Origin: Capniomyces stellatus
Lineage: Eukaryota; Kickxellomycota; Harpellomycetes; Harpellales; Legeriomycetaceae
DNA length: 64,000 bases
Assembly (NCBI GenBank): GCA_001661515.1
Contig: LUVW01000043.1
Location: 1-64,000 of the forward strand
Direction: 5' to 3'
The translations under genes were made by a program, and so were the position numbers. The notes under the pieces were generated by a model. The model saw only the letters and a list, made by a program, of their open reading frames with translations, had not been told where the DNA came from and searched no databases. Shown here piece after piece: positions 1 to 10,812 of the stretch (within the stretch, counting starts at the first letter, position 1; the number at the start of each line of letters is the position of its first letter).

Positions 1-1
1 C

Positions 2-811
2 CCCAACCCCAACCCCAACCCCAACCCCAACCCCAACCCCAACTCCAACTCCAATGCCAACTCAAACGCCAACCTCAGCTCATATGATAATGACCGTGAT
101 ATCAACTCATCAAACCAGCAGTACGGATTTTCTGGTGTTCAACTCCCTGCCTTCTTCAACTCCAACTCCAATTCTACTGCCAATCCCTCCAACAAACAAC
201 CTTCCAGTGCAAACCCTGCCAACTCTGCCTCCAACTCTTCAACTAACCCCAACTCTACTGGTGCTGGTACTGGTACTGGTCCTGTTTCCTCAAACCCAAA
301 TTCTTCAGGTATGACTCAAGCTCAAGCTCAAGCTCAAGCTCAAGCTCAAGCTCAAGCTCAAGGTCAAGGCCAGGCTGTTATTGGCGGAACTACTTTTTAC
401 AGCAACTCCCAACAAGTCTCCTATTCCGCCCAAGTCCCATCTGGGTATCCCCTCAGCTTTACCCAGTCTCAACAGCAAGTCCAGTCCCACTCCCCACAGC
501 AATTCTACTCCTCCTATGCTCATAATCAGCCAAATCCATACCCACAATCCCACTCCCACTCCCACTCTCATCCACATGCTCACTCTCAATCATCTCAGTC
601 ACACCAGTCCTCAAACCCAAACTCTTCATCCAACCCAAACTCACTGGCTACTTCCCAACAACAGCTACACCAATCCCAAGCAAATATCTCTTCCAACTAC
701 AACCAACAACAGGGTCAAGGTCAAGGTCAAGGTCAATCCCAACAACCTGCCTCCTACCATAATGCATACTCTCAATCCCGTGCTAACCAACAATATTGGT
801 CTGGCCAATAG
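2..811 (+). CDS. 3' part of a Q/N-rich low-complexity protein (start lies to the left)
   Basis: The frame is open from base 2 to a stop at 809-811 and has no natural start inside the window, so the N-terminus lies upstream. It encodes about 269 residues of almost pure low complexity. There is a Pro-Asn dipeptide tract from CCCCAA repeats (bases 2-50), then Asn/Ser-rich sequence, a Gln-Ala tract (about 315-360), a Ser-His tract (about 548-590) and a Gln-Gly tract (about 714-736). The C-terminus ends in Tyr-Trp-Ser-Gly-Gln. No folded domain is visible. Q/N-rich tails of this kind are common in fungal RNA-binding proteins and transcriptional regulators, but nothing here identifies the family. 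It converges on the SLX9-like gene on the other strand. Confidence 0.7.
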   Translation, partial: PNPNPNPNPNPNPNSNSNANSNANLSSYDNDRDINSSNQQYGFSGVQLPAFFNSNSNSTANPSNKQPSSANPANSASNSSTNPNSTGAGTGTGPVSSNPNSSGMTQAQAQAQAQAQAQAQGQGQAVIGGTTFYSNSQQVSYSAQVPSGYPLSFTQSQQQVQSHSPQQFYSSYAHNQPNPYPQSHSHSHSHPHAHSQSSQSHQSSNPNSSSNPNSLATSQQQLHQSQANISSNYNQQQGQGQGQGQSQQPASYHNAYSQSRANQQYWSGQ

Positions 812-1192
812 ATTTTTTTTCTATTAATCTTTCTTTTTTTATTTCTGAATTAATATCTCTATTCTTATTCTTATTCTTGTTCTTATTACTATTTGATTTC
901 TTTTTATTTTATTTGTTATTTAGTCGATAAATTCATTATTGTTAAATTTTTGGACCATCTAATTAGATCAAAGTTGTGTTGAACAAGTAGTGTCATTTAT
1001 CACATCAAAATAGCAGTATCCTCAAGTATTGTTTAATATTTGTATGCTTTGTTTTATTAATTCTATTTCCAAATAAACCATATGAATAAAATAAAATATA
1101 ATAAAAATAAAAATAAAAATAAAAATAAAAATAAAAATAAAATATAATATAATATAAAATTTCTTTTTGCGTATACATCTACAACCAAGGTT
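812..1192. other. Convergent intergenic spacer
   Basis: This AT-rich spacer lies between two genes that end toward each other. It must hold both 3' UTRs. Its only notable structure is an AAAAAT repeat at about 1101-1146. No gene is supported. Confidence 0.6.
1101..1146. repeat. AAAAAT hexanucleotide repeat
   Basis: About seven near-perfect copies of AAAAAT followed by degenerate AATAT units. The same hexamer recurs in the other clearly convergent spacer of the window (13357-13445), in the same orientation. Confidence 0.9.
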
Positions 1193-2387
1193 TTACTTCA
1201 TGGTATTCCTTAAATGTAGTTTCATTGCCTCTAGCGGGTTTGATTTGTACATGTCATCCATCAAAACCAGATTGAATCTATTCATTTCCTCCAACCTAAA
1301 AACATCCCACACCACATCCCGCCCAATTTAACATAAACCAAACAAACATATTAATACTATACACCTCCCGCCCCTCCCTCATTGTCAAATACTTTTTGCC
1401 TGACCAAGGTTAATATAATCTTGCAATCTTGTAAACTTACGCTTTTGTGTTGATTTTCTTCTTTATCTTTGGTTTCCTCTGTTTGACAACCTTTTCAACA
1501 GCAACGACCTCACCGCCCCCAACCATGTCACTGTCACCATCTTGGCTAATATTAACCACATTATTGTTGACTCTAGCACTGGCACTGGTACTGGTACTGG
1601 CACCAATAGTCTTGGTCTTGGTCTTGTTCTTTTTGCCTTTTACCTTTTTGCTCGAATTTTCAACTAGTGTGTTTAGTTCGTCATACAAATCATCCATTCC
1701 TCTCAACAATACTGACTTTTCTTTTTTACGCTGTGCCTTTTTTCTGGTTTCTTTCATCTGAACTTGCGAAGCTTGAAGTTCTATTACCATTTTAAAAATT
1801 TTAAACAAAGTATAACTATATAACAAACAAACTAACAAACAAACGAAGCTCGAATTGTATTCGTCCCTTTTATCCCAAGTTCATCAATCCATTTCCAACT
1901 ATACCATGTCTTTCTTTTCTCTTCTTCTTTTACTCTGCCAACATTTATTTCATTTTTCATTTTTCTCTTTATCCTCTCTTCACTTCCAACCACTTTACTT
2001 CCCACCCACCCACTCCCCCCCCCCCTTTTTTTCAAAACTAAAACTAAAACTAAAAAATAAAATTATTTCAAATTCACTTACTCTGCATCCAGTTTTTTCG
2101 TCGCGCATCCTGCTTCGTCCTCTTGCTTGCTATAGTCAAATATTGGTCATTTGGATTCTCCGTGTTCACTCCCGTTTGTTTGTTCTCACTATTTTCAATC
2201 TGCTGCCCAGTCAATACCGATATCGGTGCTGATACTATATCTCTTGGCTTGCTTTCTTTTATTTCCCCCTTCACTACCGAATTTGCTATACTCAATGCCT
2301 CCTTCCATTTGCCAAACTGTGACTCTGTGCCCGTTTCGACTTGGCTTTGCTCAAATTTTTGTGCTTGGAAACTTGAGTAATTCGATT
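1193..2387 (-). CDS. SLX9: SLX9/FAM207-like ribosome biogenesis protein (5' end unresolved)
   Basis: Three exons can be joined: up to about 2387..2082, 1780..1441 and 1295..1193 (stop). Both introns have GTAAGT donors and AG acceptors. The first junction restores the reading ...MQKLQASQV..., and the second the C-terminus ...SNPLEAMKLHLRNTMK. These match two signatures of the SLX9 family: the Leu-x-Ala-Ser-Gln-Val segment followed by a basic helix, and the Asn-Pro-Leu-x-Ala-x-x-x-His-Leu C-terminal motif. Yeast Slx9 is a nucleolar protein associated with 40S precursors and pre-rRNA processing. The first exon is open upstream to about 2387 without an ATG, so a further 5' exon or non-obvious start is expected near 2400-2600. 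The middle is Lys-rich with a Ser/Thr-Ala stretch. The first intron (2081..1781) holds an 11-C run at 2015-2025. Confidence 0.75.
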
Positions 2388-3716
2388 TAAATATTTGATT
2401 TCCAATACCGAACCCAGATTCCTAAATTCCAATTACCCTCAAATTTTACCAACCGTGTCTACTCTCACCCCCCTTTTTTTCAAACATCAAACATCTTCCT
2501 TATCTTTAAACCACAACTATTCATCAATTCAACCGCCCCAGTTCTGACATTCAATTTCGTTTTGTTTTTCATTTGATTTATTTTAAACTCCCAATTACAT
2601 TTGCTTTATCCTGGAAAGTTGCTGATTTTAATGAATACAAAAAAAGTAAAAGGAGATCTTACATTATTTACTGGCTTTTTTATCTCCGATACCTTGGAAT
2701 GGTACTTTGTCCTTTCTTTTTTAACCTTGGGCATTGTGATTTGTATCTAGTTGGTTTTTGATCTCTTTATTACAAGGAAACCTTTACTCATTTTATCACA
2801 AAGAATAAAGTACCATCGTTTTTTTTTTTTCCCAAGTCGATTTTTTTTTTTTGTTGATTTGTAAAAAAAAAAATGTCCTTGATTTAAAATCAACTTGATT
2901 GCGCTGCTAATTGGCTTAAAACTGACAATATTTGACTTTAATAGCTCACTCGTGGTTGGCCTACCAAACACGTTTAAGTATCGCTTTATGTATAAAGTAC
3001 TGCAAATCAGGAAAGACACTATACACAACATCCCTAAACACAACATCCCTAAACACAACATCATTGCCGCTTTTTTTTTCTTTTCCTTTTCACATCCAAG
3101 CAACAGTTGAGTTGAACTCGAGTTTCCAAGGCTAACGTTGCGGGTTGGCCCTATTTATCCAATTAGCAATATGGTTTTTATCCGGTTTATACAAGCACAC
3201 AACATAGTACATACTATCCAGGTGTAATTGATTGCAGTTTACTATAAAGTGTGCTTATTGTGACATTTTTAGTTGTGAATTGTAAGCGGCAACTAGAGAT
3301 TAAAATAAAAATCGAATTTGGTTGCTTCTACTCAATTAAAACCAATTTATTTTAATTTTGTGGAGCATAGTAAAGTTGATATTATTTCTCGTGGCTCTTT
3401 TCCCAGTAAATTAAACCAAATATAAAATTAATATGCTCAGTTTAATACTGTAAAGGTATAAATCCCATATTTTCTGCTTTTGAATGCCAACTTGATTACA
3501 ATACTAAAAGCAGTCAGGCTTGACACTAATCTATTTATGACAAATCTAAGCATATATTTTCTAAATATCCAATGCTAAAATTCCCACAATTCCTTCAATT
3601 ACATCCACATTATTATCATTGCCAGCTTTACATCCTCTTTTAACTCATTTCATCTCGTTATAAAAAACAGTGTGCCAGGCTAAAAATAACTACTTTATCA
3701 CACTGAAAGCACAAAA
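2388..3716. other. Intergenic region
   Basis: AT-rich. It should contain the SLX9-like 5' exon and promoter at its left and the promoter of the secreted protein gene at its right. A TATA-like stretch (TTATAAAAA, about 3658-3666) lies some 50 bases before the ATG at 3717. The open frames on both strands, including a 118-codon one at 2747-3103, are Lys/Phe-rich homopolymer by-products and are not called. Confidence 0.5.
3023..3062. repeat. 15-bp tandem repeat, about 2.7 copies
   Basis: The unit ACACAACATCCCTAA is present twice perfectly, followed by a partial third copy. It lies in intergenic DNA about 650 bases upstream of the secreted protein gene. Confidence 0.9.
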
Positions 3717-4679
3717 ATGAGATTACTAATACTAAGCGCAGTTCTAATCTTTTCAGTACTGCCAGGCTCAATGGCCGCTCTACAAGAAAACGAACCCACG
3801 CCGATGGTTATTGAGCCCGACAGTGTTGCAGGTTTGGGTATGGATCAGGGCTTGGATACGGATCCAGAGCTAAATATGAACCAAGGGCTGGATATAGATC
3901 AGGATCTAGATGCTGAAGTGGACGCTGACGACTCTTGTGTTGACGCTGACGATGTTAATACCAATTTTGATAATCATGAATATGGTTACAGCGGTGACCA
4001 GGAACTGCAAACTTTCATACTCAAAGCAAACACCACAACGGTTGTAAATGCTGAAACAGCTGCAGCAGACTTTATTGCCTACAAACCAAGCTCTATTGGC
4101 CAGTATAGATCCCAGGCAATAGTTATTGACAGGTCCGCTACTGAAAAAAGCCCAGTAACGTACACACATTCACAGCACGAAACTGTGATAAACACCATAA
4201 GAATGGCTGGCCAAGTGAATGAAGATATGGGTGAACACAAATCTCTACTTAAATACGAGATAATCACTACCAGATTAGAAACTATAAAGCCAATCACGGG
4301 CAAAAACCTTAAACCGACAGAGGGTGAACGCTTTTACTCGGACGTAAACGAAATCACAAATTTCGAGTATGAAAATCGACTCAAAAACTTGAGGCAGAAA
4401 CCATTATCCAATGGCAATGCTGAAGCAAGGCCGAAAACTAGCGAAAATATTGAATTAGCTGGCAAAAGAGGCAAGAAGCTGCTTAAATTGGATACATCAA
4501 ACAAAATTAGACACAAAAGTGGCGAGTATAATGGCTCACCCGTAATCCAAAAACGAACCGATAGTTACATTGAATCTAGGCCCAGCATGGATAGAGTCAT
4601 GATTCCTGATATTGGAATTAGCGTTTTTGGTGTCATCAACCCCTACCCTTACGCCAATTTGGACCCACTTTTGGCATAA
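3717..4679 (+). CDS. Predicted secreted acidic-repeat protein, unknown function
   Basis: A single 320-codon exon. It begins with a convincing signal peptide: Met-Arg, a hydrophobic core of Leu/Ile/Val, then Gly-Ser-Met-Ala-Ala, with likely cleavage near residue 20. The mature N-terminus (about residues 40-80) carries imperfect acidic repeats of the form Gly-Leu-Asp-x-Asp-x-x-Leu followed by Asp-Ala-Asp-Asp steps. The rest is hydrophilic with no recognisable domain. Only one Cys is present (in the acidic stretch), so it is not a typical disulfide-rich effector. There is no C-terminal anchor; it ends in a Pro-Tyr-rich tail. It lies alone, with over 500 bases on each side. I do not recognise the family. 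It may be lineage-specific. Confidence 0.65.
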   Translation: MRLLILSAVLIFSVLPGSMAALQENEPTPMVIEPDSVAGLGMDQGLDTDPELNMNQGLDIDQDLDAEVDADDSCVDADDVNTNFDNHEYGYSGDQELQTFILKANTTTVVNAETAAADFIAYKPSSIGQYRSQAIVIDRSATEKSPVTYTHSQHETVINTIRMAGQVNEDMGEHKSLLKYEIITTRLETIKPITGKNLKPTEGERFYSDVNEITNFEYENRLKNLRQKPLSNGNAEARPKTSENIELAGKRGKKLLKLDTSNKIRHKSGEYNGSPVIQKRTDSYIESRPSMDRVMIPDIGISVFGVINPYPYANLDPLLA

Positions 4680-5212
4680 GGAACAGTCATACCTTCCTTC
4701 TAGATCTCTACAGTCATGTGTGATTATGGATTGAAAGTGACTGTAGCTGTAGCTCCTGAAACATGGGTTATAAAACGACTTTGATATTTATTATATATCT
4801 AAACTAGACAAAACAAAAAAAAAAAAGTCATTTTACTTTCTTGAAATCTAGCTACTTTTTTTTGCAATAGCAAAGATAACCTTTATTAGCTACCAATTGC
4901 ATTTATTTTAGTCAATCCTAACCACCAAATGTTATATTTTGTTTATTTTTACATTTCTGGAAAGTCGGAAGAAGAAGAAAAAAAAATCAAATGAATTTTA
5001 GATTGTAGAGTTGATGCTGTCGAGTGTTAAAGCAATATCAATAGTAGTAGTAGTAGTAGTAAACCTTTGGTATTCCTAGTCCTAATTATAGCATCTATAA
5101 TAGAGCAATTTTTGTGGAAAAGAAAGACAAAAGGTTGCAGAATGAATAGTAGAAATGCCGTGAATGTAGAGTAAACCAATAAATACTGCTTTCCAGAGCT
5201 GGTTTAGACTGC
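4680..5212. other. Convergent spacer between the secreted protein and seven-TM gene 1
   Basis: AT-rich, holding the 3' UTRs of the flanking genes. A short (GTA)n microsatellite sits at about 5043-5061. Nothing else is supported. Confidence 0.5.
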
Positions 5213-6866
5213 CTACTTTGCGGAGGAAGGTTGGTAGTAAGAGTTTTTTTTGGAAAGTGCGTCTAGTATATCTCTGCTTTTAGAGCTTTTGCTAGATTTT
5301 CCTGACTTGGACTTTTTCTTAGAAGATCCAATTGAGCTAGAGACAGAGAATCCCTTTGGATCGGGCTTGGGCGGGTTGTTGCTTTCGTTGAGCTTAGCCA
5401 CAGACTCGGGCTCAACGTAGTCTTTATAGTCAGGCATGCCTTCAGACAGGTTAAGGCCCGAAACATGTTCTGGCTCCTTGATTATGAATGGCGAAACTTG
5501 AGTGTTGGCGTGTGGGGTGGCGCCATTATCAATTGAAATATGGGTTGCAAGATTTCTTTCGTTGTGTGGCAAGGTGTCTACGCTGGTGACAACTCCTGTG
5601 CTGTGCATTGGTGCTGGGAAAGGCACGCTGTAGTTGTAGTTGCTTGGGTCGTAGACCTGGCTTATGGGGCTTCCAATCGATCTGCCGTTCTTGGTAAGCT
5701 TGGTGCTTCTGGTGCTTTCCCTTAAACTGCTCTTGCTGTCTCCTGTAACCTTGGCCTCTCCTCTGAAATCATAGTTAGCCAGTTTTCCGGACCTGGTGCT
5801 TCTGTTTGACTTTGTTGGGTACATTGCTGAGGATTCGCTTGCAGACATTTGCTTTCCAATCATGGAAAATGCCCATATGTTGACAATAATTGCCTCAATA
5901 GAGTACATTGCCCCAGTGGTTATTTCCAGATACTGCACGTAGGACACTCGAATGCTTGGCAGAGTAATGAAAATATAAACAATGTTTCTCAAAATGTTCA
6001 AAGCTGCTGGTGCTATAAACAGTCCTTTTGATCCAACCACGTCAAATATCACCGACCCTCTCAATGCAAGAGCCATGTATAACCCGCATACACAGAACGA
6101 AACAATCAAAAAACTTGAACCTGCAATAAGCGAAACTAAATGTGGATGTTCGTTTTGGTTCATAATCAAGTAAACTTCACCTCCTGCTTCCATAGCCCCT
6201 ATAATAAAACACATGACTGTAAAAACAATAGAGTAGACTGTTCTGTTTTTTTTCCAGTCTTCGCCTCTACGAATGAATTCCCTAAGAAGACAAGGAGATA
6301 AAAAAGCAGAAAAACACACACACAGAATAAACAGCGTTTAGTTTTAATGTTTTCCAGCTATGTTTTGTTTTTATTTGATTTGTACCTCCTACTAATGCTA
6401 GCACTGTTATTTCAAGAGTAAAATGATATGCCAAGGGTTATTAATTAGCTTATTTTTGGAGTTAACTTACCATCGGAGCAAGAATAGAATAAAACTGACC
6501 ATCAGCATCCAATACAACAAAAAGTTGAGTTGGGCACCATATTTCACCATAAGTGAGTTTCTGATTATGGCACCTGAGCCCGCCAGCCCAAACGCAACAG
6601 CTCGTACTAACAAAGAAATGATACACATTAGCCATATTAAATCAAAGACGCGAGTTTATCACTATTAATAGTTACACAAACGCAATCTGCTGCTATATAT
6701 GTTTATAAAGCTAGCTAGACTTACCAAAAGTGTACACTGCAGCAAACAAAAGGACATAGCTTTTATATCTGAGTATCTGATATACAAAAAGAAGGAACGG
6801 GATTAAAAACACCACAGCCCCCGCAACGCCTGAGATTTGATAAAAAACGATAAGGTTATTTGCCAT
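5213..6866 (-). CDS. Seven-TM-type membrane protein, paralog 1
   Basis: Three exons, 6866..6725, 6606..6471 and 6281..5213, encode about 448 residues. The ATG at 6866 opens directly into a hydrophobic helix. Joined, the first 270 residues contain about seven hydrophobic segments, with a conserved Arg-Trp-x-x-x-x-Arg-Arg-Gly loop at the exon 2/3 junction. A Leu-Arg-Asn-[Ile/Val]-Val-Tyr segment and a Glu-Ala-Ile-Ile-x-Asn-Ile-Trp segment follow. The remaining C-terminal tail (about 180 residues) is Ser/Lys-rich and cytosolic in character. The exon lengths 142 and 136 and the phases are identical in the paralog at 20187-21486, which supports the splice model. Topology and size recall fungal seven-TM families such as RTA1-like lipid-stress proteins or GPCR-like receptors, but I see no motif that decides. 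Confidence 0.7.
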
Positions 6867-7702
6867 GATGAGCGAATATTTGCTGATGCGGCAAAGACGT
6901 AGTGGAAAAGACTTGAATAATCAAAGTTTAAGCGCCTTTAAAATTCGACAAACTTGATTGTGTTGTTGCCGATGCTTTGGCGTTTATGAAAGAGTGATAT
7001 TGAGTGTGTTACAATATTAAAAAAATATTTATCAAACAGTATAATAATAGTAGAGATACTAAAACATCGAAAAATGTTAAAGAGATGGAAGAAAAAGATT
7101 TCTCTTATAAGATAAAATAAATCCGAAAATTTTCAAGCTGGAATCCAAAAAGTTTCACGACATTGCAAGGATACTTGTAAAAGCTTAAAACTGACGATTA
7201 AATAAAGTATTATTAAGCAAATATCACTTTTGGATTAATGTCGAGACAGCTTTACTTTTTTTTTCTACTTTTTTTTTTGAAGAGCTTGCTAGTATTGTGA
7301 TGTTGAATTTGTCTGTAAAGCCGCTGATTCAACAAAGTTAACACAGAATTGAACAAGTAGTATTGACAAAAATGAACATGAAAATAGAGCGAACAAAGAA
7401 ATAAAAGGAACCTAAGCCATTTTTTTCGTAGTTTAAAAAAAATATTTAAACTACGACTTTGTCGATTGTTCAAAAAACTGAAGAAAAATACGGTCAATCC
7501 CAGTAGAATGATTAGCTTTATTATATTTAAGCTTCAATTGACTTTATGAATTAGATTGTATTGTTCAAATTGCCATGAAAATAGGATGTCTCTAAATCAA
7601 CAATGCCAATGAAGATTACTCTGCAATTAGAACACCGAAATGATACAGCTAGTTTGATTGTTGTTTCGGAATACAAGGAACCACATGTCTTTAAATATCA
7701 AT

Positions 7703-7715
7703 GGGGGGGGGGGGG
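7703..7715. repeat. Poly-G run of 13
   Basis: An uninterrupted G13 in AT-rich intergenic DNA. It is one of several long G or C runs in the window. Confidence 0.9.
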
Positions 7716-8005
7716 AACTAAAGAAACACTGTAACATCGTTATCGAGTCTTGAATTCGTTCAAGAAAGACAGTTGATACTTTAATCTCTGGTTTCCAGCA
7801 TACCTTTGTATACTAAATTGCATCAGCGAGTACAACTAGATTCATTTATTAAGCCACTTCAGCATTCAGGACAAAAAGAAGCCGGGTCAGGATAGGCTAG
7901 TATGTTCTCCACAAACGTGCAAGAGGCTACTGATCTAACCAGACGTACTAAATCACTGAACGGTTTTGGGATGTGAGACCTCAAATCAAGAGTAATACTC
8001 GACCT

Positions 8006-8115
8006 AATCTACTGCCAACCATAAGGTACGTATGCTTTAACCAATTTACTGCCAACGACAAAGTCTGTATGCTTTAACTAATCCACTGCCAAACATAAGG
8101 TGTGTATGCTTAGCA
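8006..8115. repeat. 37-bp tandem repeat, three copies
   Basis: Copies begin at 8006, 8043 and 8080, exactly 37 bases apart. Each reads AAT-[C/T]-[T/C]-ACTGCCAA..., then a variable centre, then TATGCTTTAAC; the last copy ends early at TATGCTTAG. The ends are better conserved than the middle. There is no coding potential, and the direct contiguous arrangement without spacers rules out a CRISPR. Confidence 0.85.
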
Positions 8116-9131
8116 TTGCATGGTATCAAGACGATAAAGTGTCACAGCTAAACACGAGTGTTTGTGTGGATTAACAGATACTGGCCATTAAATTACCATT
8201 TAATTGTGTAGGAAATGGTGTGTAGATACAATACACAGGAAAAACAATAGTTTTAAAAAAAACTAAATCGCCTGACAATGGAACAGAGAAGAAACAGCCA
8301 TATTTCTATTTTTAATTGAAATAAGATACAGCCTTATTATGACATTTTTTTTAATGGCTAATATCGATGATTGTATAAATAAGTGTTACGTAGATCCAAA
8401 AGGTGCTTAAACTTGTTAAATTTTTATCGCTATACACTGAATTTTTTTTGCTGTTACAAGCAGAATCTGTTGGAAAAGCGGAAACAATAAAAGGAACACA
8501 ACCCTTGTTTGTTTTTGTAAATTTGAGAATTGTAAAGGAGCGTGTTTTCTATTGTTTGTTGCTATTAGCCCAAATGCTGTCTACTTGGCACATTTGTAAA
8601 TTTTGATGTTCAACTCAATAGATACGTTCAAGTAGAATAATATGGCTCTAAACAACAACAAATGATCTTGAAATATAAAAGGTAGTCCCAGCCATTCGGG
8701 ATAGTAGTTGCATACAAAGAAAACACATATAAAGTGGTACTGTTAGTTGTATCAACCTCATTACTAGTCGCATAGCCTGTTTCAGTGAAATTTATAATGC
8801 TGTAATTTGAATTTAAAGTTCAAAGCCCAGCTCGACTAACTATGAAGGTTAGAAGAGGAATAATAAGTATACAGTCTGGTAGCTGAATATATACATCCAC
8901 GAGTGTTGGGCCAATATTAGGTGGAGATAATTGCAATTTTGCAAATACTAGGTTAAAGAAATTATATTTATTTAAAGATACGAAGTTTAAGGTGAATAGA
9001 ATTAGCGCCATTGACATGGCAGTAGACAAGCAATATACTTGTCAACCATTGACGTATTAGAGTAAAAATATAAAGTTTTTTTTATTTGATACTGGGTTTG
9101 AATCATCTGCATTGGAAAAAGGGGTGTCAAG

Positions 9132-10078
9132 TTATGATGTCTGGACCTGTCGAATGAGTGTTATATTTTCGCCTTTTAATAAAATACGGCCTGTAAACAA
9201 CCCAAAGTAAAAAATGATATATATATTTTTTAAAGTTAGTTAAATTTCTTGGAATGGATTAATTCAAAAGCAAGGCAAACAAATTAAAAGTATGTGGCGT
9301 GTGCTGGAATGCCAAAACAAAAACTATTTAGTTTTAAAGCATGGGTTACCTATATCAGTCCGGGTTTCTTTTTTCGTGTGAATCTCGACTGAATCATCGA
9401 TTACAAGGTTCATAAACTCGTCAAATCCCTATTTTATAGGCAGTACTTTACAAGTTTAGACATTGCGAAAACATTCAAACAATAAAAATATGTAAAGTCA
9501 AGCACGAACAACGAATTCATACCACTACCAACAAGAAATCCGTCAAACAAAGCATGTAGAAATGGAAATAAAGTATGCTAAAACGTCAAATGATTACCAA
9601 AATCCTTCCTTCTATCCGCAAATCTGATCTGTCAAACAGCCAAATCTCTACGCGTGCTTTCTAAAAATGCAAAACAAAAAGTTGAATAAAACGGATAATT
9701 CAATAAAACAAAAGGTTGAATGAAACAAAAAGTTGAACGTAGTAAAAAGCGGAATCACATGTTTTACAACTTACTTTTTGGAGGAACTGGAAAATAAGAT
9801 TCTAAAAACAATTAAATAGATTGAAATGTAGACAAAAAGTGGTTAATTTTAAGCGAAGTGAGGGCAGAAGGTGTCGCGCTGTATTTCAGTTTATTGGAGA
9901 TGAGGAACAGAACTAGCGACTCGAACATAACAACGATGACAACAATCGCAAACGTAGAAACCAAGAATAAAACGAGCAAGATTGCGGTAAAGAAAATGTA
10001 AATAAATACGGATAAAGGGGGGGGAGACGTGGTACTTACGATGGGCTGGACAAGTACTCTTTGGACTTTGGTAGACAT
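9132..10078 (-). CDS. SME1: Small nuclear ribonucleoprotein E (SmE)
   Basis: Five exons, 10078..10040, 9801..9775, 9660..9598, 9428..9350 and 9190..9132, give an 88-residue protein, the usual SmE length (about 90). The first exon encodes MSTKVQRVLVQPI. The next, a 27-base microexon, encodes NLIFQFLQK. Then come the Sm1 motif ending in RIEGRI and the GFDEFMNLVIDD core. The last exon carries Sm2, GRILLKGENITLI. SmE is one of seven proteins in the ring around the U-rich site of U1, U2, U4 and U5 snRNAs. All introns have GT-AG ends (donors GTAAGT, GTAAGT, GTAATC, GTAACC), and every phase is consistent. Intron 1 holds a G8 run (10017-10024) and intron 2 a 17-bp tandem repeat. Four introns in 89 codons is dense. 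Confidence 0.95.
9672..9739. repeat. 17-bp tandem repeat inside SmE intron 2
   Basis: Four copies start at 9672, 9689, 9706 and 9723. Copies 1, 3 and 4 share AAACAAAA-[A/G]-GTTGAA and copy 2 is diverged. The array fills much of the intron between exons 9775-9801 and 9598-9660. Confidence 0.8.
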
Positions 10079-10812
10079 TTTGCGTATAAGTGTGTTAAAG
10101 ATAGAATCTGGACTAAAGTCGTTTTAGTTGTTTCGTGAAAAAACCTATTTTATCGAATTTTTCGGGATGGAGAATACAGAATCAAAACAGAGTAATAATA
10201 GTAGCGTTTTTTTTCTTTGTTAATGAACTTAATCTCAACTTTTACAATTCGAATATTATTATTACTATTTTTTTTGTGGTTCAATGGTAAATTTGGTTTA
10301 AAATTTTTTTTTTTACTTAATTATTGTCGAGTGTTTTGATTCACAACGAAATGCAATTTAACGTAAAAACTTGGTAATAAAAAGTATATGCGTAAAAGGA
10401 AGCTGAAAGCCAAATTTTAGTTTCAATTTCGGTTTTGTGAGAATATCGCGTAATTTAATGGTTGAGCTAAGAGATTTGGTTGGATGAGTTTGGATCAACA
10501 CAATTTTTAATATGAGAAAACAATAAAGTTAGTTGAAGTTGAAAAAGAAAACTTTCCCAGTTTAACTCAAAATAAAAGCTTAATGTAGATTATTAGCAGT
10601 CAAGAAAGGAATCAAAGGAATAAATACATTCTTGTTGACAGACAGATACCCCAGTTGTTCTAACACGAAATAGCAATTCTCAATTATTCGAATAAAAATA
10701 AAATAAACCAAGGCAGAAAAACGGCAACAACGATATTTAAAAGGTGGCATTTCCTAAAAACAGACTGAATAAAGTACTAAAATTACAATAATAAACCATT
10801 AAACGGCGGGAA
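10079..10812. other. Divergent promoter region between SmE and CWF19
   Basis: The two genes are transcribed away from each other, so both splicing-factor promoters lie in these 734 bases. The sequence is AT-rich with several T8-T10 runs. I recognise no specific element. Confidence 0.45.

Larger units (their letters stand above)
6867..9131. other. 2.2-kb gene-poor intergenic region
   Basis: No gene can be supported on either strand. The open frames are short and Lys/Phe-rich. It holds a 13-base poly-G run (7703-7715) and a 37-bp tandem repeat (8006-8115). The left part should carry the promoter of seven-TM gene 1. Confidence 0.5.

Noticed and set aside
1..50. CCCCAA repeats like a ciliate telomere at the window start
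   Set aside because: The repeat is in frame with a coding sequence that continues to 811 and encodes Pro-Asn. It gives way to AACTCC variants and ordinary coding DNA, so it is a coding microsatellite, not a telomere.
2747..3103. 118-codon minus-strand frame
   Set aside because: It is built on T and A runs plus the 15-bp repeat, has no domain and no splice partner.
6357..6426. An 18-base extra exon between exons 2 and 3 of seven-TM gene 1
   Set aside because: It would keep frame, but direct joining gives the Arg-Trp...Arg-Arg-Gly loop found in the paralog, which has no such exon.
8006..8115. Possible CRISPR array
   Set aside because: Copies are directly adjacent without spacers, there are only three, and the context is eukaryotic.
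8820..9029. Hydrophobic minus-strand frame as a decayed third seven-TM gene
   Set aside because: It shares no motif (no Leu-Arg-Asn or Glu-Ala-Ile-Ile block) with the two paralogs.
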